From the NCBI GenBank assembly GCA_015143295.1, contig CM026562.1, positions 4,006,639 through 4,070,638 of the forward strand: DNA of 64,000 nt, given 5' to 3'. How positions within the stretch are numbered: the stretch's first letter is position 1; the number at the start of each line of letters is the position of its first letter. This document shows, in pieces, positions 10,715 through 21,244 of the stretch. The notes under the pieces were generated by a model, which saw only the letters and a program-made list of their open reading frames with translations, had not been told where the DNA came from and made no database searches. The DNA comes from Tetracentron sinense. Taxonomy: Eukaryota; Streptophyta; Magnoliopsida; Trochodendrales; Trochodendraceae. The translations under genes and the position numbers were made by a program.

Positions 10715-12012
10715 TGGACCCTAGAAGGAGGGGGGTGAATAGGGTCTATGGCAAATTAAAAATCTTTCTACTTCCCTAAGTGGAATTTCTACTTAAACAA
10801 GTTAAAGAGAATAAAAATTTACCAATTCTACCAATAATGCAAGACAATTAAAAAAAGAGAGGAGTTATAGAGATTGCAAACACATATACATAATGTTCAC
10901 GAGGTTCGGCAAAAAAGCCTACATCCCTGCCCCAAGCTATACCCGCTAGAGGATTCACCACAATTTATACCCAATTGCATATCCTTCTTCTGGGTGAAGA
11001 CCAAACCGTTACAATCTCTTTTCAGGTAGAGATCACACCTTACAAGCTACTGGCTTAACGGACAAGACTCCTACGGACGTCTTGATTTTAACACACTTTG
11101 GATAAGTATTTTATACTCTTGAAATGCCTCTTAGATGAGCTGATATATTACAATTAAGATCCTCTATGAATCCCTCAAAGATAGGAGTTGAATAATTCAA
11201 GAACTCGATTTTGAGATTTCTAGGGTAAACTCAATAAATTTTGCATTCTAAACTTTGGAGTGATTGAATGAGTGATTGTAGTGATTGGAGTTCTTAATTT
11301 CATTCATAAATCAATCTTATTTATAGCCCTTTCAAAGATATAGCCGTTGGAGGCATCTTGAGAACTCAAAGAGTCGTTAAAAACTAGTCGTTGGGCATTT
11401 CCCACAAGCAGTCGTCAACGGGGTGAAACTGCCAAATTCAATCCCCAGCTACTGTTTCTTCACTCGTCGACGAGTGTTAAGACCACGGACCTTTGTATTT
11501 CTACAGAAAACTCATCTTTACTTAACCAATATGATAGACATGATTTTCGTGGTCTTATACCTTATCTTTAACAAGATATTTATCATGTTTTAGGTCATTA
11601 GATTAATATACAATGACTCTTAAGACACCTATGGTCAAACTTTAAAGATTTCTTACATAAATCCCAAATACTTTCAAAAACTAAATAATAAACTATAAAA
11701 CCTTCTTGAGAGTTTTCAATCTTCAATCTTGATCTTGAATAGATTTGACTTTAGCTTCAAGATCTGACTTGGACTTTGGGCATGATCTTCAATATGCTAA
11801 ACTTGATCCAATTGCTTTCTTATAGCTTGATGGAAAATCTTTCTTACTTGGTTGCTATTTTCATCTTTTTGACTGGATGATGTGTTAATGTTATTCATAA
11901 GCTGAATTACACTTAAACTCAATAGAACATTAGTACCACAAATGTCATTCTATTATTGTATTATCATCAAAATCAAAGATGTTACTTTAGATCAAAAACT
12001 TAAAGACTAACA
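10715..12012 (-). mobile_element. Copia-type LTR, minus orientation (fossil)
   Basis: On the minus strand a purine tract (about 12013-12030, aaaatggggagat) is followed by tgttag, the usual polypurine-tract/LTR junction of many plant copia elements. The LTR then runs about 1.3 kb to ...ccctccttctagggtcca at 10715, an LTR end that recurs in plant copia families. It also contains the gttcacgaggttcggc motif (10897-10912) frequent in such LTRs. The remainder of the element would lie to its right; a second LTR was not found. It is an old fragment. Confidence 0.5.
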
Positions 12013-13000
12013 ATCTCCCCATTTTTAACGATGACATAACAATGGAATGGATGGATCAAGCTCCTCCTCAATATATGATTTAAACAGAATACTTGAGGTA
12101 AGGCTCCCTCTAAGTATATGCATCAATTACATTTAAGAATTTCATTTATTTGCATGAAGTTTAGATCATCCATTCATGACAATGATATCATTAATTTGAT
12201 CAATTAGGCTCAAGATACCACTTATGATTCTAATAGGAGATTAAGTAAGATTTTAATAATTTCATTACATATTTCTCCCCTATAGCGACATAAAAAGGAT
12301 AAAACAATTAAATACTAAAGATTTTCAAGCACGAAACAAATTATTTCATTCAAATTTATAAGATATTCATTTCAAAGCATAAGTCCATACATTCAATCTC
12401 TATTCATTCATCATATAATTAATTAATATATTCAACCATATATCAAATCAAATCATTATTACAAAACATACATTGTGAGTTATTTCTGTTCTAACATCTT
12501 GAGCTTGTTAGGTAGTTGCTCTGTAATAGCCAATGTGAATACCAAAGACTTACGATACCACTCAGTTGAACATTGTGCATTGAAACATATCAAACAATTC
12601 ACATTTTATGTCATTTAATTAAGCACTATTCATCACATACATTTCAAAGCATATCATATCATAGCATCGTTCAATATATTTTCAAGTATGAAAGCATTTC
12701 ATCAAAATATCTATTTTCAAACCATACCATAAGCTCATAATATCAATTAATATATCAAAACATATACATATTATTTCATTACATCAACACATATTTCAAG
12801 CATCAAAACATATCAATCATAATCATTCAAATAATCAAAAATTTGAATTCATTCAAATTCAAGGAACACTCTTTGGTACCATAAATTTAGAGTTAGTCTC
12901 TTACAAGAACCGTTTATCGGAGAATCAATAGGGTCCCTTGCCCGTCAGAATGGTGAGTTGGTGATTAGAAAAAATTTCCAGATGCTTTACGATGGCTGGA
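12013..13000 (-). mobile_element. Probable 3' internal remnant of the minus-strand copia element
   Basis: The sequence continues from the polypurine tract as A/T-rich DNA with many dispersed catatttcaa-type words (12300-12830). No open frame or domain is visible. The boundary at about 13000 is approximate. Confidence 0.3.
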
Positions 13001-13539
13001 AACCTAATCTATTCTATATATAAAATACAATTCACCCATTAATGAACGATAATTACGGTAAAAGCCAATGGAAGAAATTAAAATTAAGAAGAAGAAGAAG
13101 TTAAAGAAAAACACAAATAAGAGGAGGAAGGTGAGCAAAAAGCGAAGGAAACACTAATTGTAACGTGCAAGTTACTTTAGAAAAGAGATATGAGTAGAGA
13201 TAGAGAGCACTTCGAGAGGGGGTTATTCTCCTTGAACAGTTTCTTTTTGATTTTCTTATAACCATTCCAAGACATCAGAGTAGATACATATAGCTCAATG
13301 ACCTCCCAATTTCACACAACTCCCATGAACACACTAAGACACTAGGTGATTCACTAATTAATAATCAACCACTACTGTCAAATACCAGCAACAACTACAA
13401 TTACTTCTATTAATTCTCAAAGTAATAGATTGAACATAAACGTGGCCACTACATCTCAAGGGCTGCATGAGTCATCCTTCATTCACGTGAAAACACACCA
13501 TTGTTCTAGCACGCAAATCTTCTAGTAGGATTGCGACGT

Positions 13540-13990
13540 GTTCCCCCATTTTTTTTTTGTTGGGATAAGTCGTGTTCCCCTTTTATCACGTATCTTCCCT
13601 TTTTAAACACCTTTAACTGTGAAGTTCACCCAGTTTTAGGGAATTTAATTTTTTTAACACTCTAGTTTGGCAAATCATTCTTAACCATAGTTGAATGTTC
13701 CCATTTTAACTCGCCACGTGTTAATTTTCACAAATTAACTATGGTTAAGTTTCACAAATTCTTTGGATTAAGCCATTTAACCTTAGTTTTTAGAAGAAAA
13801 AAATTTAAAATTTTGACCACCCTTTAACTATGGTTTAGATACAATAACCCTGTGTTAATTTTTTAACCTAAAAAGTAAGGTTAAATGGCTTAACCCTAGA
13901 AATGAGTGAAACTTAACTGGTTAAAGGGTGTTGAAAGGGAAGATAGGTGTCGAGTTAAAACTATTTAACCTTAGTTCTCAAATGACTTAA
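13540..13990. mobile_element. Diverged foldback MITE, 'ggttaag' family
   Basis: It contains gccacgtgtt, ttaactatggttaagtttcac, ccttagtttttagaaga and an inverted half with accctagaaatgagtgaaac and ttaaagggtgttgaaaggg. These are the words of the 4100-4435 element. It lies inside the candidate CACTA interval. Confidence 0.6.
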
Positions 13991-14502
13991 CCCTAGAAGC
14001 CATTTTCACACATTTGTTTTTATATTAGTGACGACCTTTAGCCATGATAGAAAATTGTCACTAAACATATTTTTAGTGACAAATATTTTCCGTCACTAAT
14101 TATTTTATTTTATTTTTTATATTAGCGACGTTAGCTTTCTGTTGGTAAATCTATTAGTTGTATAATAATTGATGACCTTTAGCGACAGATATAAAGCTGT
14201 CACTAAAAGTATCTTTAGCGAATATTTTTCATCACTATATTTTTTTTATATTAGCGATGGATATTTTCTGTCACTAATTTTTTTTTAATGAATTATTTCT
14301 ATTACACAGTTATAAAACTAAGATATCGTGAATTAGTGATGAAAATTAACGACAATTTTTAATCTATCACTAAAGATAGTTTTTAGTGACGATTTTCTAT
14401 CCGTCACTAAATTTCTGTCGCTAAAAGTGACTTTTCTTATAGTGATTTGCCCTAGAATATTTCGTACCCGCTTAATAATTCTTTACAAATCCATTAACAA
14501 TT

Positions 14503-14523
14503 CCCCCCCCCCCCCCCCCCCCC
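14503..14523. repeat. Poly-C run of about 20 bases
   Basis: An uninterrupted C run of about 20. Such runs are unstable in replication and in sequencing, so the exact length is not reliable. Confidence 0.9.
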
Positions 14524-15040
14524 TAGGGCATCGCTGATCCCAGAAGTGGTGCATGCTATCATGCAGTATGAAATGGTCATTTGTCGACTGGTAGTCAAAA
14601 AAGACAGTATGAAATAGTCATTTCACAGTATCAAATCGTTTTTTGAGGCCATAGATTTTTCAAATCTCAAAGGTATAAGACAATCAATTTTGAGATGTTG
14701 CAACTTTCTTCTCCAATGTTATCATTTTTTATTATCTACACACTTTAATTAGGATTCCAACACTCAAGACATTAAAATAGTATTAAAAGCCTGATTGTAC
14801 AATTAGTTATGAAAATTTTGAGTATTTTAATTAATTTCAAATTTATATTTTATTTATATATTTTAGAGGGATAAACGAAAATTTCGTCTTTAGGTCGTTT
14901 TTGAATTCCTTTTAGAACTATTTAGTTACTTGGATTAGCACAACTTTTTTTTTTTCTTGATTTTCCCATGAAAAGTTTAGGTTTTGACAGTGATCAAAAT
15001 ATTTCAATTGTCATCATCATGCCGCATAGAAGGAATTGAG
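14524..15040. other. Non-coding stretch
   Basis: A short local repeat (cagtatgaaa(t/a)ggtcattt, about 14563-14632) is the only structure noticed. No gene. Confidence 0.5.
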
Positions 15041-15049
15041 TCTACTGTG

Positions 15050-15114
15050 AAGAACTAAAGAGCATAGTCTGCCAGTAATATTGATGGTATGGGAGACTAT
15101 GCTCTTTAGTTCTT
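15050..15114. repeat. Perfect 21-bp inverted repeat with 23-nt loop
   Basis: Arms at 15050-15070 and 15094-15114 (aagaactaaagagcatagtc plus one t, and its exact reverse complement) flank a 23-nt loop. The stem could extend by two more pairs in RNA if G-U is allowed. It lies in non-coding sequence. Confidence 0.85.
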
Positions 15115-15589
15115 TAGGTAATGATATTACAATTAAGTTTTACCTTAGAGTGCCGTATCCGATACATAACCGATATGACAATACGGGTACGGCGATACGG
15201 GTACATTTCTATTTTCAAAGTATCCGTGCTTCTTAGACAGCTTGAAAGACTTGGTGCTCAATCAGGTCAAAATGAGATTTTCAGGCATAAACAGGATCTT
15301 TCACGATTCATGCTTCATATCATATGGAACAACAAAGTCTTCCCTACATAAGGTTAGTTTGTAGCATGGTTCTTTCCTTCCTTCATGCATCTAATGATCT
15401 CCTTGTTTTTCGTTATGCATAGCTTGCATCTCTAAGGGATAAGGTACATACGTCCCCTGTGTAGGTGTACATTTTCCCTCTTATCAATAGTAATAGCCCC
15501 TCCTACATGCGGAGGATCCCCAAAAATAAAAATAAAAAAAGAAGAGAGATGATGTCTGTCTAGGGACGTCTAAAATATGTGGGTGAACC

Positions 15590-15710
15590 CTAGGGGTGGG
15601 TGAACTTTACCCACGGTTAAGGGGTGTCAAAGGAGACATGTGGTGACCTCTAGGGGTGATAACCGGATTTGCCAAATCCGGTTATCACCGTAGAGGATTT
15701 GACTCCCTAA
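15590..15710. mobile_element. MITE half-copy with a 16-bp palindromic arm pair
   Basis: It contains accctaggggtgggtgaac, acggttaaggggtgtcaaa and acatgtggtgacc, as in the right arm of 4100-4435. It then has ggtgataaccggattt / aaatccggttatcacc separated by only gcc, and gtagaggattt. It looks like a foldback element that has collapsed to one arm plus its terminal hairpin. Confidence 0.65.
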
Positions 15711-16435
15711 AATATTATTTTCCAAGCAAGTTTCGTTGGTCAAGATTTTGAACGCAAGCATATATGTCATGTTGGTATCCAATACCAAAATTTTCTACAG
15801 GGTAGTTCATATGTCTGTGTATTATGAGGAAGATTTATTTGTACTTCTTATCTTTTACTTTAAAATTGTGGGTATCCCATTTCACATATCAGGGGGAACC
15901 ACATTTATCAACCATACATTAAGTCAAATCGATGGCGATGATCACTCTTTTGATCGATATACCATTTTGAGATGAAGTGCTTGTAGCCTTTTTGGATCAT
16001 AGGATATTAGGGTTTCTATGATTGGGCTCATATATTTATTTGACTTTGAAATCAATTTGTGATTGGATTGGATTATGATGATTTTAGCTCTGTATCTTAT
16101 AGTAGTACTTTAAACACAATATCATTTCACTTTCTTTCTTTTTTTTGCTAAAGTAAACGCTTAAACTCATAGTAGTCCCTTTCTTTCTTTGTTTTTTACT
16201 AAAGTAAATGCTTAAACAATGGTGTTCTCCTTAGGGGTTTTTTTGGTTGAAATGATATCACGTAAGTAACACTCTCTAAACACATACAACCAGACCTAAG
16301 GTAAGTGCCATAAAGGTAAGTCTAAGGAACCACTTCAAAAGGGTCAGTCTTAAGGAGGGTTGATGCCCCTTATACACCCCCGAAGTAAGTCTGATGTGGG
16401 ACTAAACCTGGGATACACCCTCTAACACAAGCTCT
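15711..16435. other. Non-coding stretch
   Basis: A 79-codon plus-strand frame (15736-15975) lacks any recognised domain. A near-duplicate pair of ttctttctttttttttgctaaagtaaacgcttaaac-like segments lies at about 16135-16220 (short local duplication). No gene is supported. Confidence 0.45.
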
Positions 16436-16439
16436 TTAG

Positions 16440-16645
16440 TTCAACATTTTTTTTTCTTTTGTAACATGGGTATCCGGGCCTCTTAGGGCACCCGACTAAA
16501 TCTCACGGGTCATGCAAACCCCCTTACTCTACACAACCAAGAAATCCGGGATAAATCTCTCAGGGTGGCCAACAAAGGGAAGAGATTCAAACTCAAGATC
16601 TCTGTCTGAGGCGTGGTCTTGGCCCCTTGTTGGTTTCCTTAGTTA
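16440..16645 (-). mobile_element. SINE-like remnant (Au-SINE type), minus orientation
   Basis: On the minus strand it shows a B-box-like gagtttgaatctc, then gggtttgcatgacccgtg and ggcccggatacccatgtta followed by an A-rich tail, the order and words of the plant Au SINE family (tRNA-derived, pol III transcribed). The 5' head is diverged. Non-autonomous, no coding capacity. The assignment rests on remembered consensus words only. Confidence 0.5.
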
Positions 16646-16662
16646 AACATATCTAAGAGAAA

Positions 16663-16665
16663 GAC

Positions 16666-16692
<27 letters not shown>
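16663..16692. repeat. TA microsatellite
   Basis: About 13 uninterrupted AT dinucleotides at the left edge of the LINE-related segment. Confidence 0.9.
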
Positions 16693-16696
<4 letters not shown>

Positions 16697-16699
16697 TAT

Positions 16700-18847
16700 A
16701 TTGTTATAGAGGGCGTGCTTTCTATCTAGATCTCTAGAACTCACCATGTGGTAGGTTGTCTTTAAATTGAACTCTAGTCTCCTGTAGATCATATAGAGTA
16801 CACTGGTGCGTTTCTGTGAGAGAAAACATGTTGCTCGAGTTATTATTGTTTGCTGTCTGTGTAACAGTAGTAGTCGTCGTGCTCGCGTGTTCAGTTCTTC
16901 CAGTATCCTGTGAGATTTCATTTCCGTATGATAAGTACTGTTCTATAAAAATCTCTCATTCTGAAAAGTAAGAAACTTTTTTGTTGTTTTTGCTTTTGTC
17001 TTCTGGTTAGCTGGATAGTACTTAGTTGATTATACGAAGAACGTCTACAGGCAGAAAAAAAACAAAACCAAAAAAAAAGATTAGTGTAGATTGTTGAAGT
17101 CATCTTCCCAGAGTGGAAGTTGTTCTTAAGCATTACAGATGGGTTTCTGGATCTCTTCAGTTCGGATGCAACAGATTTTAGGGTTTTCAGTGCTTCTCTT
17201 GCGTTGAATCTCCTTTATGGAGAAACCTATTTCTAACCGTCCAAGAGGATCAGGATCTACCTCCCGCCCACCAGACCCTAAGACCTTTGTTGCTGCTCTT
17301 TGCAAAGGATTATGCGTGGAGGAATTAGATTCTGTTCCCGTGAAAAAGCCGAGTATTCACCAAGGTGAACCAGCTATATTCTTTTCTGCTGAAGAAATCG
17401 AGATCACTTCTAAGCAATGGAAACTATGTCTGGTTGCCAAGTTCTTGAATGGCCGTCCGTTACTTGAAGAGATCCGATCTTATATCAGAACAGCTTGGTG
17501 CTTGAAATCGGACATATCGGTAGGACTTCTTGACCATCGTCATGTTCTGTTAAGATTTTTCAATGAAGAAGATTTCCTAGGCGCTTGGCTTAAAGTTCAT
17601 CACCAGATCAAGGGACATGCTTGCAAGCTCTTCAAGTGGACCCCATGGTTTAAACCAGGATTTGAACCAGCCATCGCTCCGGTATGGATTAACCTACCCC
17701 ATCTACCTTTGAATCTTTTCAATGAATCGTGCTTGAGATCAATTGCAGGCATTGTTGGACGGGTCTTGAAGATTGATGGACCCACTAAGCTCTGTTCTCG
17801 TCCAAGCCTAGCTCGTATTTGCGTCGAGTTAGACTTAAAAGCACCTAAACCAGATCGAGTATGGTTAGGCTTGGGGAGCAACGGAGGATGGCAAAAAATT
17901 CTGTACGAAAAGCTCCCACAATACTGCTCCTGCTGCTGCAAACAAGGACATTCGTTAGAATTTTGTAGACTCAAAGCTAATAAAGATTCCAGTGAGGGGG
18001 AAATCATGATGGATTTCAATCCAACTAAAAAAATGGGCATCTTTAGAAAACAGTGGGCGATCAAGGGATTTGAAGGGGATAAATTGCATGAGAGAAATCA
18101 ATCTGATCATCTTAACTACAATGTTGAAATAGAGAGATCTGTGAACAATAAAGATCAGCCTCAGCCTGGTTCTCCTTCTAATGCTGCCCGATACGAGACT
18201 AGAGAGCAAGAAGAGGAGCAAGATAATCCCAAGGAAAATGCTGAAAAATGCGAGCTTGATCAATTAAACAAGGAACCCCAATCTGCAATCAAAGATCAAA
18301 CCTGTAATTATAATTTTCTCCATCTGGAAAATAGCAGCTTGCATAGTGATACTCTCGAAGATGATCATCTGCAGTACTCAAATGTTAATGAAAACATGGA
18401 TGCTCAGTCCATGGATGTGGTCGTAGCTAAAAAAGAGACAACCTAGAAGTCGAATATAATATTTGTTGAGAATCAAAAGGAGCAAGACCATCCAGTTGTG
18501 GAGTTAGTAGTGCCTGCATCAGACGTAGCTAACACTGAAACTATAGTGAGCAAGCATGCCCAAGAAAGTCCTCACTCTAAAGATGTTGTTGTTGCATATG
18601 TGCTTGCCGCTAGTGAATGCTCTAAAAATGATAGCCAAGAGACAAAGCTTGCTCCATCTGAATTAAAACGGGTTTCGAAGAAAGAAATTGTTGTTGACGA
18701 TGTCCCAAGGAATTGCAGAAGCAGCTGGATGATGTTCTGGCGGCTAAACGAGAAAAAGGAGAGAGCTTGCGACAACTGATGAAGCCGATCAAGATTTAGT
18801 GAAGATTATAGGGGGCCGGAGTACTTCTCAATGAAGACCCATGAGGG
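16700..18847 (+). mobile_element. L1-type LINE fragment (5' part)
   Basis: A roughly 0.5-kb leader is followed by ORF1 (17217-18446) and about 400 bp of further coding-like sequence (18447-18779, in frame-interrupted form). No endonuclease or reverse transcriptase follows: the sequence changes at about 18845 into the duplicated segment that starts at 18848. The left boundary is uncertain. Plant L1 elements are normally 6-7 kb, so at least two thirds is missing at the 3' side, the opposite of the usual 5' truncation. That suggests the loss came from later rearrangement. Confidence 0.65.
17217..18446 (+). CDS. LINE ORF1 protein (DUF4283 domain and CCHC zinc knuckle)
   Basis: Open frame of 409 codons. 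The N-terminal half matches the DUF4283 RNA-binding-type domain of plant L1 ORF1 proteins: CLVAKFLNGRP, then LRFFNEEDFLGAW, then FKWTPWFKP and APVWINLPHLPL (about residues 75-165). It is followed by GRVLKIDGPT and LARICVELDL, and a zinc knuckle CX2CX4HX4C around residues 240-254 (CSCCCKQGHSLEFC). The C-terminal third is hydrophilic, rich in Asn, Gln and Glu. In the family this protein coats the element's RNA. The start at 17217 follows a leader without earlier in-frame starts. The frame is surprisingly intact for a fragment, implying a young insertion. It ends in TAG, and an open stretch without domains follows at 18498-18779. Confidence 0.8.
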   Translation: MEKPISNRPRGSGSTSRPPDPKTFVAALCKGLCVEELDSVPVKKPSIHQGEPAIFFSAEEIEITSKQWKLCLVAKFLNGRPLLEEIRSYIRTAWCLKSDISVGLLDHRHVLLRFFNEEDFLGAWLKVHHQIKGHACKLFKWTPWFKPGFEPAIAPVWINLPHLPLNLFNESCLRSIAGIVGRVLKIDGPTKLCSRPSLARICVELDLKAPKPDRVWLGLGSNGGWQKILYEKLPQYCSCCCKQGHSLEFCRLKANKDSSEGEIMMDFNPTKKMGIFRKQWAIKGFEGDKLHERNQSDHLNYNVEIERSVNNKDQPQPGSPSNAARYETREQEEEQDNPKENAEKCELDQLNKEPQSAIKDQTCNYNFLHLENSSLHSDTLEDDHLQYSNVNENMDAQSMDVVVAKKETT

Positions 18848-18913
18848 AGGTTGGGAGACCCACACGATTTAGGTAAGGCAGGTGCTTTATATGCGTGTGT
18901 GTGTATATATATA

Positions 18914-19857
18914 GAGTAGCGTTCTCATCAGCCCAACTGATGAGAATCTCTCGTAAGCGATAGCCCACTAGCCCTCAGATGTAAGGGGACTTTAATCCAA
19001 GGGTTAAAGAAAAACAACCCAGCTTTGGCCTTTTCGGTGAATTTAATTTTCACAAAACCACTCTCTTAAATGCAAAAGAGATTGTTGTTCTCCTTTTGTT
19101 CTGTCTTCTTCTCTCCTCTAATTCTCATTCTCTCCTCCTGTTGTTCTTATCTCTTTATCTGCTCTCGTTTGATTAGAAAAGAAAGCAAGTCTTTGTAAAA
19201 GGAAAAACAGTTTCTCTTGTGGTATAAGTTCTTACCCATCAAGACATTAGGGAACATAAATTGTTTTACCTAGGATCTCATTTAAAGTTCAACTCACACC
19301 ACAGAGTTTAGTGTTCTTTGGTCGACAGATCTACAAATCACCGGTGTTGGGGCCTCAGTCAGAAGTTCTTTGGTTGGTAGATCTGTACAAATCACTGATG
19401 CTGGGGCCTCAATCAGAACATGATCATCGCGATTGGGGTGTTTTGGTGCATATGACTCCATGTTGCAAGAGTCATTGGGTTGTTCTTCAAGTATTGGAGA
19501 ATGGTTTTGTGCAGGCCAGTCCAGAACTCTCTAGGACTATTAATGGCGGCATTGAGTGTGGTTGAAGAATATATTGATTTAATGGATATTCAATCTTGCC
19601 CAAGATTGACTTGATTTAATTGTCGATGCAATATGGACATGAGGCAAAGACATTTCCCCTTGAGGAGAGATTGAGAGAAGAAAGATAAGAGGAGAGAACC
19701 AGAGATTACGAGATAGTGGTTTTGTGAAAAGCAGTTTCAACTAATTTGGGTTGTTTTTCTTTGACTGTTAGATTAAAACAACCCCTAAACATCCGAGGGC
19801 TAGTGAGCTCTTGCTTACAAGAGATTCTCATCAGCGGGGCTAATGAGAACATTACTC
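18914..19857. mobile_element. Non-autonomous DNA transposon with about 190-bp TIRs (MULE-like)
   Basis: The left end gagtagcgttctcatcagcc and the right end, reverse-complemented, gagtaatgttctcattagcc, begin inverted repeats that stay alignable for about 190 bp (actagccct, aagaaaaacaaccca and cacaaaaccact are shared). Both ends abut TA-rich sequence, so a 9-10-bp target duplication of Mutator type is possible but cannot be distinguished from the microsatellite. The interior has an 84-codon frame (19311-19565) with a repeated GPQSE...LWLVDLYKS word but no transposase. A second copy lies at about 35400-36334 within the duplicated segment. Confidence 0.65.
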
Positions 19858-19924
19858 TATATATATATATGCATATACATGTTTTATGTATGCATATTTA
19901 TAAGTCCATAGAAATGTTAATGTA

Positions 19925-20261
19925 TATATATGCATAAGAATAAAATAAAATATGGTATACTATGCTTAGTATGCCATTCTATATGCATTATTTTTACTTG
20001 TCATCTTCACAATAGACTTATGTGTTAGGAAAATAATGGAATCCAACCGAAAAGAATAAACAAGCAAGCACACACACCAAGGGAACACAAGAGATATACA
20101 TGTTTTGGCAATAATCTGCCTACGCACAATTACTACTTCCTTATTCAACGAGTACAATATTTGCTCTCCTCTCATATTAAAGCTCAACTCAAGCCCAGAG
20201 CCTCTTGTACACCTCACTCAAGTCACCTTCTTAATGAACCTGAAGAATAATCCCTACCTAT
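19925..20261. mobile_element. Older LTR-like sequence split by the Tat insertion (left part)
   Basis: It contains acaagagatatacatgttttggcaataatctgcctacg, a word cluster like that in plant copia LTRs. Sequence of the same style resumes at 39182, after the target duplication cctat, so the young gypsy element landed in this older repeat. Family uncertain; fragment. Confidence 0.4.
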
Positions 20262-20768
20262 TGTAAGCACCCCAATTTTGCACCCCTTTATCTCCTTACA
20301 TACCTCTAAAATCCCTTTTAAAAATCCTTTTTTAAAACCCTCTTTTCACGTGCTTCGATTTCCGAGAAATGCCCCTTAGGTAAAAAACTGACCAAAATGC
20401 CCCTAGGGTAAAAAATGACCAAAATACCCCTGAAAAAGTGCTAAAAAGTTTTCATTTTTTTAAAAAATGAGTTCATAAAATTTTTGGTAAATTTTGGCTA
20501 TTTGTGGAGTTAAATTAAACTTAAAACGGTTGAAATTGACCGAAATGCCCCTATAGCGTAAAATGACCAAAACGCCCCCTGAAAATTGGTCAAAAGTTAT
20601 GATTTCATCCGAAACAATTTTACAAATTTTTCGGTTCAATTTTGGCTATTTTCGGGCTCAAAATAGGCATAAAACGATAAAAATAGTTTTTCGGTAAATA
20701 GGAGCATAAACAAAAAAAACCAAAAAAAACTCATTTTTGAAGACCCAAACAGGCCTTAAGGGGCAAGC

Positions 20769-21010
20769 TCGCCCTTTTAAAAGGCGCGGGACCATGTGTG
20801 CCCCACTTGCACTACAAATTTCATTTTTTATTATTTTATTTATTCATAATAAAATATATTAAATCGCGCCTTTTAAAAAGGCGCGGATTTAGAAATATCG
20901 GTTGCCGACGCGTTGCCGACTCACTGTTCATACCGCTTTACTATTCATTAAAATATAATAAATCGCGCCCTTTAAAAAGGCGCGGGCACTATTCCGAGAC
21001 CCTATAAATA
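20769..21010 (+). promoter_or_regulatory. LTR promoter: three palindromes and a TATA box
   Basis: Palindromes of the form cgcgcc-ttttaaaaa-ggcgcg lie at about 20769-20790, 20865-20885 and 20964-20984. tataaata follows at 21003-21010, 19 bp after the last one. The same set is present in the distal LTR (TATA at 37473). This is consistent with a U3 core promoter and dyad-binding upstream sites. The binding factor is unknown. Confidence 0.65.
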
Positions 21011-21244
21011 CCCCTCCTCCCTTCCTTCAAAATTCATCCATTTTCACTCCTCTCTCCTTGGTTTTTCGAGTTTCCTTTCCGAAACACTAAATTTTTAGTT
21101 TTTTTTTTTTGGAGAATCCATCTTTGTCCGAAAGTTCGCCGTACTTTCGGGCAGGTAATCCCTCTATCCCTAGTCTTGCTTTCAAGTTTTTTTAGCTTTA
21201 TTAATTGCTTAGTTTCTAGTTTTGTCTTTAATTTCTAGTTTAGA

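Larger units (their letters stand above)
9480..14444. mobile_element. Candidate non-autonomous CACTA (En/Spm-like) element with nested insertions
   Basis: The left end reads caatacaagaaaa (one base off the family's CACTACAAGAAAA) and the right end, at 14432-14444, reads ttttcttatagtg, the inverted counterpart. Next to each end lie clusters of short subterminal repeats in both orientations: ccgtcggta / ccgtcgcta types at about 9505-10070 and gtgacgg / ccgtcacta types at about 14030-14425, typical of CACTA elements. The three-base flanks (gct, att) do not match, so the two ends may belong to two related elements. No transposase was found. The interior holds LTR fossils (10.1-13.0 kb) and MITE-like sequence (13.6-14.0 kb). 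Confidence 0.5.

Noticed and set aside
17600-18064. 154-codon minus-strand frame
   Set aside because: Antisense to the LINE ORF1, which has clear domain motifs on the plus strand.
19311-19565. 84-codon frame inside the MULE-like element as a transposase remnant
   Set aside because: It is short, built on an internal duplication (GPQSE), with no DDE or zinc-finger motif; the second copy at 35.8 kb is not preserved as the same frame.
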